A stretch of DNA of 64,000 bases from Blautia sp. (lineage in GTDB: Bacteria; Bacillota; Clostridia; Lachnospirales; Lachnospiraceae). Made by a program: the position numbers and the translations under genes. Below are positions 41,611-50,758 of the stretch, one piece after another (positions within the stretch are counted from its first letter, which is position 1; each line of letters opens with the position of its first letter). The notes below the pieces were generated by a model. It had not been told where the DNA came from and made no database searches. It saw nothing but the letters and a program-made list of their open reading frames with translations. Where the stretch lies: positions 1-64,000 of the forward strand of contig JAMPHB010000006.1 of the NCBI GenBank assembly GCA_023663685.1, in the 5' to 3' direction.

Positions 41611-43248
41611 TTGCATTCCGTAAGAACAAGGATATTAGCACTGGCACTGGGCTGCGTCTTACTTTCCAATTTAATAGTAATATTTGTGGGTATTATCGGG
41701 GTATCGGGCACGGTCAATGATGATTCGAGCCAGGTGATTCAGGAGCTTGCGCAGCACAAGGCGCAGGAAGTAGACAAGCAGCTTCTTTTAGTCGAGCAGT
41801 CGGTTCAGACATTACATGCATATATTGCGCAGGAGGTCAGCAGGAATCCTTCCTTTTGGCAGAATACGGATGAGCTTGCGCAGCATCTGGACACAGTGCG
41901 CAGTATGGCGGGGCTTGCCATACAGAGCACGACGCAGGCGAAAAGCGTGTACTATCACCTTGCGCCCCAGATCGGTATGGCGGACTCCGGTGTTTACATT
42001 GTCCAGATGGGAGATGAGGTGTATTCAGATTTCCCTCTCTCCGATGCGAACGCCTACGGGGAAAGCGGAAGGCTTGAGGACGCTCTTGAGTCGGGCAAGG
42101 GCGCATGGCTTTTGCCCTATCGGAATGAGGCCGCGGGCAAGGATGTTATCTCCTATGTGATTCCGGTCATTCACGGCGCACAGCAGATTGGTGTTGTCGG
42201 GATGGACATTGATCTTAGCGGTATTCGGAGTATGCTCACCGTGGTAAAGGGATATACCGGCAGCTATGCGGTTTTGATGGACGCGGCGGGAGATTTTGTC
42301 TATCACCCGGATTACCCCAGCGGGGTTGCCGCGGCGAATTTCTCAGATTCCTATGACAAGATCAGCGATACGATGGCGAAGGCGCGCCAGACGGAGAAGG
42401 TCTGCGCTTACCGCTGGGAGGGCGAGCAGAGAAAGATTACATTCCGCAAGCTGGAAAACGGCATGTCGGTGGGAGTCTCGGTACCGCTCACGCAGGTGCG
42501 CAAGCCTGCCCGGGTGTTTGCCCTTGTTGCGCTCATCATTGTTGCGGTAGTGATTCTGGTGGCATATATTCTCACGGAGAAGCTGTCCGCATATATTGTG
42601 AAGCCTCTGCAGGAGCTTACGGAGGTGGCCGAAAAGCTTGCGGGCGGTGATCTGGATGTGAATATCCGCTGTCAGACGAACCACGACGAGCTGGAAGTGC
42701 TGGCGGAGAGCCTGCAAAAGACGGCCGACGAGCTGAAAAAGCAGGTGAGCTCGGTCAATGAATTTGCGCGGACGGATTCCCTGACGACGGTTCATAATAA
42801 GTCCGCCTATCAGGAGCAGATTAAGGCTCTCACGGAGGATATCGAGATGGATCGCGCCCAGTTTTCTGTGGCCGTGCTGGACGTGAACTCCTTAAAGCAT
42901 ATGAATGATACTTATGGACACGAGGCAGGCGATCTGTGGATTACGGGAGCGGCGACAGCGATGGAGCGCGCCTTTGGGCGGTCGCGGGTGTACCGCATCG
43001 GCGGAGACGAGTTTGCGGTGATATTCGAGCCGAAGGGGCGCAAGCATTATGACCGCATGATGACGGAGTTTTACAAGGAGATAGACCGTTTCAACAACCG
43101 GGACGACAAGATATACAAGGAGAAGCTTCAGGTGGCCTGCGGGCTCGCGGATTACGATAAGAGCATTGACCGTCAGTATGCGGATGTCTTCCGCAGGGCG
43201 GACGATGAGATGTACAAAAACAAAAAGTTCTTAAAAGGACTGGCATAG
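41611..43248 (+). CDS. Membrane sensor diguanylate cyclase (Cache-HAMP-GGDEF)
   Basis: 545 residues with a TTG start at 41611 after GGAGGTGAGGGG. Membrane helix 1 (about 9-30), an extracellular double-Cache-like sensor (about 40-300, with VISYVIPVIHGAQQIGVVGMDIDLS), membrane helix 2 (about 308-332), a HAMP linker (YIVKPLQELTEVAEKLAGGDLDV) and a GGDEF domain (about 388-545). The active-site GGDEF is intact at 464-468 and MNDTYGHEAGD supplies metal contacts. The RxxD inhibitory site expected just upstream (RSRVYRI here) is missing, so feedback by c-di-GMP is not expected. It probably makes c-di-GMP in response to an external ligand. The DUF6273 gene follows 15 bases later. Confidence 0.93.
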   Translation: MHSVRTRILALALGCVLLSNLIVIFVGIIGVSGTVNDDSSQVIQELAQHKAQEVDKQLLLVEQSVQTLHAYIAQEVSRNPSFWQNTDELAQHLDTVRSMAGLAIQSTTQAKSVYYHLAPQIGMADSGVYIVQMGDEVYSDFPLSDANAYGESGRLEDALESGKGAWLLPYRNEAAGKDVISYVIPVIHGAQQIGVVGMDIDLSGIRSMLTVVKGYTGSYAVLMDAAGDFVYHPDYPSGVAAANFSDSYDKISDTMAKARQTEKVCAYRWEGEQRKITFRKLENGMSVGVSVPLTQVRKPARVFALVALIIVAVVILVAYILTEKLSAYIVKPLQELTEVAEKLAGGDLDVNIRCQTNHDELEVLAESLQKTADELKKQVSSVNEFARTDSLTTVHNKSAYQEQIKALTEDIEMDRAQFSVAVLDVNSLKHMNDTYGHEAGDLWITGAATAMERAFGRSRVYRIGGDEFAVIFEPKGRKHYDRMMTEFYKEIDRFNNRDDKIYKEKLQVACGLADYDKSIDRQYADVFRRADDEMYKNKKFLKGLA

Positions 43249-43263
43249 AAGGGAGGAGTTTTT

Positions 43264-44826
43264 ATGAAGAAAAATGTATTCATGCGGGGGCTGGGTCTCG
43301 CGATGGCACTGGTGCTCGGCCTCGGGACGGCTGGGGTATCCGCCCCGGTGAGAGCGGAGGCGGCCAGCAAGACGCCGGGAAATCCGACGACGGAGAATGG
43401 CAGGACAGTTTGGGACTGTGTCTATTTTGGTAACTACTGGCAGACAAAGTGCTCGCAGGCGGACATGACAGCGGATGCTGAATATTTGACGCATGAGGAC
43501 GGCAGCTGCTACCGCTATGAGCCGATCAAATGGCGCGTGCTCAGTGTGGACGGGAACGACGCTTTTCTGATGGCGGACAAGAATCTGGATGTGCGTCCTT
43601 ACAATGAAAAGGAGGGAGCAGCGGCTGCCACATGGGAGGATTCTGATCTGCGCGCATGGCTGAACGGCGGGCTGTCGGAGGATGGATTTTTGCCGACAGC
43701 GTTTACGGATGCAGAGCTTTCCGCAATCAGGCTCACAGATGTCAAGAATACCAAAAACCCGTGGTCGGGGATCAGCGGCGGAAATGGCACACAGGACTAT
43801 GTATATCTGCTCTCGGTGGACGAGGCTCTGAGTGGTGAGTACGGATTTAGCTCTAATCCGGCGGAGACAGACAGCCGTCAGGTGGTCAATACAGATTATG
43901 CGAATGACGGGGGAGAGTTTTATCAGGATATCGCCGTTGACATTACGAACGGATACTGGCTGCGTTCGCCCGGTACAAAGGATTACCACCCAGCGTATGT
44001 CGGCTTGTTCGGGGATTCGCTCATACAGACGGAAGCGAGTGTTCACGATACGCGGGAGACTGGCAAGATGCGCGTGCGCCCGGTGCTTCATCTGGATCTG
44101 TCCAAAACTTCTGTCTGGACATATGCCGGGAGAGTGACGCCGGACGGAAAGACGGTAAAAGAGAAGACTGTAACAAAGCTGTCCCGCCCGACCATCAAGA
44201 GTGCGAAGAATACCTCCGGCACTACGGTCAAGGTTACGCTCTCCAAGAAGGTTGCGGATGCGACCGGCTATCAGGTACAGTATTCCTTAAAGTCAAACTT
44301 TAAGAGCGCAAAGTCAAAGAAATTTACGGGAACTTCTGTGAACCTGACGAAGCTGCAGAAGAAGAAATATTACATCCGCGTCCGCGCGTACTGTAAGCAG
44401 AACGGTAAGACCATCTACAGCTCATGGAGCAAGACAAAGACTGTCAAGGTTACGGGGAAAGCGAGCACGTCCACTACGACTTTTAGCACGGCAAATTACA
44501 GCCTGCAGATTCCGGGCGCGTGGAAGGGCTGCTATAAGACAGAGACCTTTAAGGACGGCGATTTTAAGGCGACCGCTTTCTATGAAACGTTGTGCAACAA
44601 AGAGATTCCCGATTGCGGCTGGCTTTTTTCGATATCGGAGTATAAGGATGACAGCTATTTAGACATGCCGTCCTTCGAGATACTCGGCAGCAAAAACGGC
44701 GTCACCTATGTGGCGGTTTTCCCGACAGACGTACAGTTTGAGGGGGCGTCCGCCAAGGCGCAGAAGCAGTACCAGACGCTTGCGGGTACGGTGGAAACGG
44801 TACTTAAGACCTTTAAGTTAAAGTGA
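43264..44826 (+). CDS. Secreted DUF6273 protein with fibronectin-like domain
   Basis: 520 residues. A signal peptide (1-33, ending AEAAS) is followed by a DUF6273 domain (about 45-280) with VYFGNYWQ, IKWRVLSVDGNDAFLMADKNLD, SDLRAWLNG, YVYLLSVDEA and WLRSPGTKD, a pattern shared by many surface proteins of gut Clostridia. A fibronectin type III-like domain (about 310-395, KLSRPTIKSAKNTSGTTVKVTLSKKVADATGYQVQYS) and a C-terminal module of about 120 residues complete it. No cell-wall anchor is visible. The function is unknown. It lies 15 bases after the GGDEF gene with GGGAGGAG upstream, so c-di-GMP signalling and this product are probably expressed together. Confidence 0.8.
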   Translation: MKKNVFMRGLGLAMALVLGLGTAGVSAPVRAEAASKTPGNPTTENGRTVWDCVYFGNYWQTKCSQADMTADAEYLTHEDGSCYRYEPIKWRVLSVDGNDAFLMADKNLDVRPYNEKEGAAAATWEDSDLRAWLNGGLSEDGFLPTAFTDAELSAIRLTDVKNTKNPWSGISGGNGTQDYVYLLSVDEALSGEYGFSSNPAETDSRQVVNTDYANDGGEFYQDIAVDITNGYWLRSPGTKDYHPAYVGLFGDSLIQTEASVHDTRETGKMRVRPVLHLDLSKTSVWTYAGRVTPDGKTVKEKTVTKLSRPTIKSAKNTSGTTVKVTLSKKVADATGYQVQYSLKSNFKSAKSKKFTGTSVNLTKLQKKKYYIRVRAYCKQNGKTIYSSWSKTKTVKVTGKASTSTTTFSTANYSLQIPGAWKGCYKTETFKDGDFKATAFYETLCNKEIPDCGWLFSISEYKDDSYLDMPSFEILGSKNGVTYVAVFPTDVQFEGASAKAQKQYQTLAGTVETVLKTFKLK

Positions 44827-44848
44827 TGAAATTGCATATGCCTCATTT

Positions 44849-44880
44849 ACAGTCCCTGCGTTGGCGGGGACTGTATTTTT
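44849..44880 (+). terminator. Rho-independent terminator after the DUF6273 gene
   Basis: ACAGTCCC (44849-44856) pairs with GGGACTGT (44867-44874), followed by ATTTTTGT. Confidence 0.8.
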
Positions 44881-44931
44881 GTAAGGATGAAAGGGGCGGT
44901 GACGGTAGAAAAAGTGTGTGCGGAATTGCCA

Positions 44932-44960
44932 TAGACAGCGCAGGGCTTTTCGTTTATAAT
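44932..44960 (+). promoter_or_regulatory. Sigma-A promoter of thrH
   Basis: TAGACA, 17 bases, TATAAT, about 48 bp upstream of the start at 45009. Confidence 0.6.
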
Positions 44961-45008
44961 GGGCATGTTGGATAAAGAATATGACTGTACAGATATACGG
45001 AGGGAAAA

Positions 45009-45611
45009 ATGGAAATAGTTTGTTTAGATCTTGAGGGTGTGCTGGTGCCGGAGATTTGGATTGCCTTTGCAGAGGAGACCGGGATTGCGGAGCTGAAACG
45101 GACGACGAGAGATGAGCCGGATTACGATAAGCTGATGAATTACCGGCTGGGAATTTTGAGGGAGCACGGTCTGGGCTTAAAGGAGATCCAGAGCACGATT
45201 GCGAAAATCGAGCCGCTGCCGGGGGCAAAGGAATTTTTGGACGAGCTGCGGGCGATGACGCAGGTCATTATCATCAGCGATACCTTTTCACAGTTTGCAG
45301 GGCCGCTGATGAAGAAGCTGGGCTATCCGACCATTTTCTGTAATACCCTTAAGGTGGCGGAGAGCGGAGAAATCACCGGCTTTCAGATGCGCTGTGAAAA
45401 ATCAAAATACACCACGGTGAAGGCGCTGCAGTCCATTGGCTACGACACGATTGCCAGCGGAGACAGCCACAATGATCTGGGTATGATCCAGGCGTCTAAG
45501 GCGGGCTTTCTCTTTAAGAGCACCGAGCAGATCAAGGCGGAGTACCCGGATATCCCGGCCTATGAGACCTATGAGGAGCTGCTTGGCGCAATCCGCGGGG
45601 TACTGGAATAG
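45009..45611 (+). CDS. thrH: ThrH-type phosphoserine phosphatase/homoserine phosphotransferase
   Basis: 200-residue HAD-family enzyme. It starts MEIVCLDLEGVLVPEIWIAF, with nucleophile D7 and acid/base E9 in the DLEG form that marks ThrH. Motif II is IISDTF, motif III K in CEKSKYT and motif IV GDSHNDLGM. In Pseudomonas ThrH dephosphorylates phosphoserine and can pass the phosphate to homoserine, linking serine and threonine synthesis. No ser or thr biosynthesis genes lie next to it. The start has AGGGA upstream and its own promoter at 44932. The AlkD-like gene follows about 60 bp later. Confidence 0.92.
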   Translation: MEIVCLDLEGVLVPEIWIAFAEETGIAELKRTTRDEPDYDKLMNYRLGILREHGLGLKEIQSTIAKIEPLPGAKEFLDELRAMTQVIIISDTFSQFAGPLMKKLGYPTIFCNTLKVAESGEITGFQMRCEKSKYTTVKALQSIGYDTIASGDSHNDLGMIQASKAGFLFKSTEQIKAEYPDIPAYETYEELLGAIRGVLE

Positions 45612-45674
45612 TGGAGCGACTGGACCGGGAGGTGCCGGAATCGCAGGGCGACAGGATTGAGAGGAACGGAAAAC

Positions 45675-46385
45675 GTGGAGACGAATCAGATTGAGAGGCG
45701 GCTTTGGGAGCTTTCGGATGCGAAATACAGGGAATTTCAGAGTAAGCTGATTCCCAATATAGATCCCGGAACCGTGATTGGCGTGCGTACGCCGGCGCTG
45801 CGCAGCTACGCGAAGGAGCTGCTGCGGGAGGCGAAGAAGGAGGCACAGATGCAGGAGGTGGTGGAAGCTTTTATGAACGGGCTTCCCCACCGCTATTTTG
45901 ATGAGAATAACCTGCATGGATTTCTGATAGAGGGGATTCGGGATTATGAGACCTGCGTGCAGGCACTGGAGCGTTTTCTTCCCTATGTGGATAACTGGGC
46001 GACCTGCGACCAGATGTCTCCGAAAGTGCTGGGAAAAGATAAGGAGCGGCTGCTTGCCGATATAGAGAGGTGGCTGGAAAGCGGGCATGTGTACACGGTG
46101 CGTTTCGGGCTGGGGATGCTGATGCGCTATTATCTGGACGAGGATTTTTCGCCCCGGTATCTGTCTCTTGCGGCCGCAAAATGCTGTGAGGACTATTATG
46201 TGAATATGATGGTCGCGTGGTATTTTGCGACGGCACTGGCCAAACAGTATGAGGCGGCGCTGCCATTTTTTGAAGGGCAGAGGCTGCCGGTGTGGACGCA
46301 CAACAAGGCGGTGCAAAAGGCGGTTGAGAGCAACCGCATCACGCCGGAGCAGAAGGTGTATCTGCGAACGCTAAAGCGCAGATGA
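45675..46385 (+). CDS. AlkD-like DNA alkylation repair protein (HEAT-like glycosylase family)
   Basis: 236 residues from a GTG at 45675, which has GAGAGGAA about eight bases upstream; a TTG at 45657 is in frame but weaker. The protein is all helical: LIPNIDPGTVIGVRTPALRSYAKEL at the start, then ALERFLPYVDNWATCDQMSPKVLGKD and the C-terminal YYVNMMVAWYFATALAKQYEAALPFFEGQRLPVWTHNKAVQKAVESNRI. These match the AlkD/AlkC superfamily (PF08713) of HEAT-repeat glycosylases that remove bulky or cationic alkyl adducts without base flipping. The VDNWATCD segment holds the W and D expected in the active cleft. Context gives no regulator. Confidence 0.88.
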   Translation: METNQIERRLWELSDAKYREFQSKLIPNIDPGTVIGVRTPALRSYAKELLREAKKEAQMQEVVEAFMNGLPHRYFDENNLHGFLIEGIRDYETCVQALERFLPYVDNWATCDQMSPKVLGKDKERLLADIERWLESGHVYTVRFGLGMLMRYYLDEDFSPRYLSLAAAKCCEDYYVNMMVAWYFATALAKQYEAALPFFEGQRLPVWTHNKAVQKAVESNRITPEQKVYLRTLKRR

Positions 46386-46447
46386 TTCAGGAGTGCAGGG
46401 AATTTTAGCAGACGGATAATAGATTTGACGAAAAGGAAGTGCAGACG

Positions 46448-47812
46448 ATGGGGACGGGGACAGCGAGGGAGTCGGATCTGGGAAGTGACCGGATCGGAGG
46501 CCTTTTGTTTAAGCTGGCGCTGCCGGCGATTTTGGCGCAGATCATCAATCTTTTATATAATCTGGTGGACAGAATGTACATCGGCCATATCCGGGAGGCG
46601 GGGCCTGTTGCACTGACCGGGGTGGGGGTGACGCTGCCCGTGATTATGTGTATCTCCGCCTTTGCCGCGCTTGTCAGCATGGGCGGAAGCCCGAGAGCCT
46701 CAATTATGATGGGAAAGGGAGACCACGCGGAGGCGGAGCGGATCCTCGGCAACTGTACCACCATGCTGCTCATTACGGCGGCGGTTCTCACGCTGGTGGT
46801 GCAGTTCTGGGGAAGGGATATTCTGCTGGTGTTTGGCGCCAGTGAGAATACGATTGCCTATGCATGGGATTACATACAGATTTATTCCCTTGGGACGGTT
46901 TTCGTGCAGCTTGCGCTGGGGCTGAATGCTTTTATCAATGCGCAGGGCTTTGCGGCGACCGGGATGCTGACCGTGGTGATCGGGGCGGTCTGCAATATCA
47001 TTCTCGATCCGATTTTTATTTTCGGTCTGCGGCTGGGCGTGCGGGGAGCGGCGCTTGCGACGATTCTCTCCCAGTGTGTTTCCTGCGTGTGGATTCTTAT
47101 TTTTTTGACGGGGAAAAGAACCAGTCTCAGGCTCCGGGTGAAAAATATGCGGCTTTCGGCGGCGACGATCGGGCCCTGCGTGGCGCTGGGAATTTCGCCC
47201 TTTATCATGCAGTTTACGGAGAGCATCTTAAATATCTGCTTTAATACAAGCCTTTTAAGGTATGGCGGGGATACGGCGGTGGGAGCGATGACGATCCTTT
47301 CCTCTGTGATGCAGATGTCCATGCTGCCCCTGCAGGGCTTAAGTCAGGGAGCACAGCCCATCGTGGGCTTCAATTACGGCGCGCGGAAAATTGACCGGGT
47401 GAAGCAGACGTTTCGGCTTCTGCTTAAGTGCTCGCTCGGCTTTACGACGGTGCTGTGGCTGTCTGTGATGCTCGCGCCCCGGCTTTTTGTGGGAATCTTT
47501 ACGAACGATGCAGCGCTGATGGATTTTTCCGTGTGGGCGATCCGCATCTATATGGCGATGGCGCTGATTTTCGGAATCCAGATTTCCTGCCAGCAGACCT
47601 TTATCGCTCTGGGCAACGCAAAGACATCTATGTTTCTTGCGCTGCTGCGGAAGGTCATTCTTTTGATTCCGTTGATCTATATCCTGCCGTGCATTTTCCC
47701 GGATAAGGTGTTTGCGGTATTTCTTGCGGAGCCGGTGGCGGATTTTGCCGCGGTGGCGACCACGGCGACGCTCTTTTACAGACAGTACCGGAGGCTGGGG
47801 GCAGGAGATTGA
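46448..47812 (+). CDS. MATE family efflux transporter
   Basis: 454-residue twelve-helix exporter of the MATE/NorM type, with two symmetric halves: LGSDRIGGLLFKLALPAILAQIINLLYNLVDRMYIGHI near the start and FNYGARKIDRVKQTFR in the second half. It resembles the DinF/MepA-like subgroup. The ATG at 46448 has AAGGAA nine bases upstream; a GTG at 46439 is in frame but too close to that site. The substrate is unknown. It is only distantly similar to the MATE gene at 13867. The galactanase gene starts 42 bases after its stop with no clear promoter, so read-through is possible. Confidence 0.92.
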   Translation: MGTGTARESDLGSDRIGGLLFKLALPAILAQIINLLYNLVDRMYIGHIREAGPVALTGVGVTLPVIMCISAFAALVSMGGSPRASIMMGKGDHAEAERILGNCTTMLLITAAVLTLVVQFWGRDILLVFGASENTIAYAWDYIQIYSLGTVFVQLALGLNAFINAQGFAATGMLTVVIGAVCNIILDPIFIFGLRLGVRGAALATILSQCVSCVWILIFLTGKRTSLRLRVKNMRLSAATIGPCVALGISPFIMQFTESILNICFNTSLLRYGGDTAVGAMTILSSVMQMSMLPLQGLSQGAQPIVGFNYGARKIDRVKQTFRLLLKCSLGFTTVLWLSVMLAPRLFVGIFTNDAALMDFSVWAIRIYMAMALIFGIQISCQQTFIALGNAKTSMFLALLRKVILLIPLIYILPCIFPDKVFAVFLAEPVADFAAVATTATLFYRQYRRLGAGD

Positions 47813-47854
47813 TAGATGTGCAGAAAACTAAGCAAGTAGTGAAAGGAGAATGCT

Positions 47855-49900
47855 ATGAGAAAAGGAAACAAGTGTATGGCGGCAATTCTGGCGTCTGTGC
47901 TGATGCTTGGAGCCTGCGGCAGCGGCGGCGGGGGCGGTCAGACCGTGAAGGAGGGAGCTGAACCGGGAATCACGGTGCTTCCGGTGGAAAATCTGTCGGA
48001 GGATTTCACCATGGGCGTGGATATCTCTTCCCTGATTGCGGAGGAGGAGAGCGGGGTCAAGTATTACGATGTGAACGGAGAGGAGTCGGATCTGATTACG
48101 CTGCTGAAAAATGCAGGCGCAAACTGTGTCCGTATCCGCGTGTGGAACGATCCCCATGACGCGGACGGCAACTCCTACGGCGCGGGAACCTGTGATGTGG
48201 AGACGGCAGTGAAGATCGGCAAGCGCGCGACTAAGGCGGGGCTCGGTGTGCTGATAGACTTCCATTACTCTGATTTCTGGGCTGACCCGAATAAACAGCG
48301 GTCGCCGAAGGCATGGGAGGGCATGTCGATTGACGAAAAGACCGAGGCGCTCTCGGCGTTTACGACGGACAGCCTGAATACGCTTAAGAAGGGCGGCGTC
48401 AAGGTCACTATGGTGCAGGTCGGCAACGAGATTAACAACGGCATGAGCGGCGAGAACTCGGACGACAATGTCTGCGCGCTTTTAAAGGCAGGCTCGGAGG
48501 CGGTGCGCGCTTTTGATCCGGATATTCAGATTGTGATGCACTACACCGATCCGATGAGCAGCGGCTACCTTGCGGGCAAGGCGGAGATGCTCAGACAGCA
48601 CGGCGTGGACTACGATATACTGGGCACCTCCTACTATCCCTTCTGGCACGGAGACGTCAATGACCTGACGGGCGTGTTAAAGGACGTGGCGGACACTTAC
48701 GGAGTGAAGGTGATGGTTATGGAGACCTCCTATCTGTTCACGGACGAGGACGGGGACGGCTACGGCAATGTGGTAAACTCCGGAAATTCGGGTCAGACCT
48801 TCAAATATCCGGTCAGCGTGGAGGGGCAGGCGACTGCGGTGCGCGATGTGATAGAGGCTGTGTCCGACGTGGGCGATGCGGGAGCAGGCGTATTTTACTG
48901 GGAGCCTGCATGGATTCCGGTGAAGGCATATGACGGCGATGCGGACATACTTTCCGGCAACAGGGAGATATGGGAAAAATACGGAAGCGGCTGGGCCTCC
49001 TCCTTTGCATCGGAGTTTGACCCGGAGGTAAAGGATAAATATAACGGAGCCACCTGGGACAATCAGGCATTTTTCGATTTTGAGGGAAATGCGCTGGAAT
49101 CCATCAATGTATTCAAATATGTATATACCGGCTGCAAGGGGCCGCTCTCTGTGCGCGGCGTGGACGCCCCGGCATTGGAATTTGCCTACGGAGAGGCGAA
49201 TAGTCTGCCGGAGACCGTGACGGTGCACTTTAACGACGGGACGGACGGTGAGGCTCCGGTCGTATGGAACGAGAGTGACGCCGCGGCGGTTTTGGATGAC
49301 CCGGATTTCGGTGACTATGAAGTACGCGGCACAGTGTCGGGACTTGAGAAGGACGGCGAGGCTGTGGAGGGCGAGTATGAGATAGTCTGCTCCGTCAAGG
49401 TGGGCGCGCACAGCTATCTGGAGAACGGCACCTTTGAGACCGGGGATCTGAGCGGCTGGACAGTGGAGAACGCTTCCGGAACAGGAGAGCCGAAGGTGGA
49501 CAGCAATAAGGAAAATGCAAAAGAGGGCGAATATTATTTTACGGCATGGGATATGGAGGGCTTTGACTGTACACTGTCCCAGACCATTGAATCCGGCATG
49601 GAGGCGGGAACCTACCGCTGCTTTGCGTCTTTCCAGGGGACGGGCGCGAAGAATCCTTCGGACAGCCAGCTTAAGGTCATTGTGACAGCGAAGGACGGAA
49701 CCAGCCAGGAGTATACGTCGGATATTACGATTCCGAATGAGTGGAAGAATTTCTATCTGGCGGATATTTCGGGAATTGTGGTAGATGAGAATACTGCCTC
49801 TGTGACAGTGCTCGCGCAGCTGTCCTTCGGTTTTGACAGTGACACCGGGGCAAACGGCGTGTGGGTGGTTATGGACGATGTGAATCTGCTAAAAGAATAA
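47855..49900 (+). CDS. Endo-beta-1,4-galactanase lipoprotein (GH53) with Ig-like and C-terminal binding modules
   Basis: 681 residues. A lipobox LGAC with C21 predicts a surface lipoprotein. The GH53 barrel (about 50-400) has the acid/base E192 in VQVGNEINNG and nucleophile E290 in VMETSYLFT, plus CVRIRVWNDP and GVLIDFHYSDFWADP, all conserved in arabinogalactan endo-galactanases. A bacterial Ig-like domain (about 440-515, ETVTVHFNDGTDGEAPVVWN) and a beta-sandwich module (about 525-680, LENGTFETGDLSGW...) that looks carbohydrate-binding follow. It should cut beta-1,4-galactan side chains of pectin into galacto-oligosaccharides. No transporter, beta-galactosidase or LacI-type regulator lies beside it, so the rest of the utilisation system is elsewhere. 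Confidence 0.92.
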   Translation: MRKGNKCMAAILASVLMLGACGSGGGGGQTVKEGAEPGITVLPVENLSEDFTMGVDISSLIAEEESGVKYYDVNGEESDLITLLKNAGANCVRIRVWNDPHDADGNSYGAGTCDVETAVKIGKRATKAGLGVLIDFHYSDFWADPNKQRSPKAWEGMSIDEKTEALSAFTTDSLNTLKKGGVKVTMVQVGNEINNGMSGENSDDNVCALLKAGSEAVRAFDPDIQIVMHYTDPMSSGYLAGKAEMLRQHGVDYDILGTSYYPFWHGDVNDLTGVLKDVADTYGVKVMVMETSYLFTDEDGDGYGNVVNSGNSGQTFKYPVSVEGQATAVRDVIEAVSDVGDAGAGVFYWEPAWIPVKAYDGDADILSGNREIWEKYGSGWASSFASEFDPEVKDKYNGATWDNQAFFDFEGNALESINVFKYVYTGCKGPLSVRGVDAPALEFAYGEANSLPETVTVHFNDGTDGEAPVVWNESDAAAVLDDPDFGDYEVRGTVSGLEKDGEAVEGEYEIVCSVKVGAHSYLENGTFETGDLSGWTVENASGTGEPKVDSNKENAKEGEYYFTAWDMEGFDCTLSQTIESGMEAGTYRCFASFQGTGAKNPSDSQLKVIVTAKDGTSQEYTSDITIPNEWKNFYLADISGIVVDENTASVTVLAQLSFGFDSDTGANGVWVVMDDVNLLKE

Positions 49901-49925
49901 GCGCACTAAATCATTAGTGCGCAGA
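49901..49925. terminator. Terminator between convergent galactanase and DUF4097 genes
   Basis: Perfect 9-bp stem GCGCACTAA (49901-49909) with TTAGTGCGC (49914-49922), loop of four. It can act on both strands, though T-tracts are short. Confidence 0.55.
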
Positions 49926-49975
49926 TTCTGAAAGTCTGATAGTTTTGTCTATGGTTTATGTCCGGTATTTTACAG

Positions 49976-50758
49976 TTAGTAGCTGAGTGAGATGTCTCCG
50001 GTGGAGTTGTATAAGGATACGCTTTTGCCGGAGACACCCTCTTGTTCGTAGCTTCTGCGGTAGTCTCTGTCGTTGACGCTGACCTCGCCGATATCTGTGC
50101 TGAGGTCGATGGTATAGTCGGAGAGATCCTGCGCGCTTTCCACGTCGATGTCTCCCACGGAGGCATTTGTCTCAATGGTGGTAAAGCTGCATTTCTCTAT
50201 GTCCACGTCTCCGACGTCCGCATTGATTTCCATGTTTTCAAAGCTGCAGTCCTCTATGTCGATATCTCCCACGGCGGTCTCGAGTTTCAGGACGTTTCCC
50301 TGCAGCCTGCTCAGGTCGATATCTCCCACATCGGAGGAAATCTCTATGCAGTCATAGAAACTATCCCGCGGTACGGTGATGGTAACGTTGCATTTCTTAT
50401 TTCCCCAGAATTTGTTAATCTTTGCATTCTGTGTCACGATCAGCTCATTTCCACTCACTTCATATGTGGGGGCAAGCTTTTTGTTGCCCTTGTAGGAGAT
50501 GGACGCCGTCTCTCCCGGCTGAATGGTGAGGCTCATAACGCTTGCGTCTACCGAGATGGCGGAAAAGTCTTCCAGCCCATTGGCATCGGTGATGACAGGA
50601 CCCGCGTCCTGCTTTTCCTCTCCGCTGCTCCAGAAGGGGGTGTCAAAGATGTTCTCCATGAGGTCAACGCCCCAGCCAATGATATGGTAGCAGCTTCCGG
50701 CAATGATACAGATCACCGTCACAACGGTCAGTATTGTTAGATAAACACTTTTTTTCAT
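49976..50758 (-). CDS. DUF4097 family beta-strand repeat membrane protein
   Basis: 260 residues. An N-terminal membrane helix (about 6-28) anchors an extracellular domain. From about 130 on the sequence is made of short repeated strands, each around 20-25 residues with a VGDIDIE core (SSDVGDIDLS, TAVGDIDIED, ADVGDVDIEK, ASVGDIDVES, TDIGEVSVN), typical of the DUF4097 beta-helix seen in proteins encoded next to PadR/HAAS genes and in LiaX-type envelope proteins. The start overlaps the HAAS gene stop by four bases. It is the last gene of a padR-HAAS-DUF4097 operon. A role in envelope stress response is a family-based guess. Confidence 0.82.
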   Translation of the reverse strand: MKKSVYLTILTVVTVICIIAGSCYHIIGWGVDLMENIFDTPFWSSGEEKQDAGPVITDANGLEDFSAISVDASVMSLTIQPGETASISYKGNKKLAPTYEVSGNELIVTQNAKINKFWGNKKCNVTITVPRDSFYDCIEISSDVGDIDLSRLQGNVLKLETAVGDIDIEDCSFENMEINADVGDVDIEKCSFTTIETNASVGDIDVESAQDLSDYTIDLSTDIGEVSVNDRDYRRSYEQEGVSGKSVSLYNSTGDISLSY

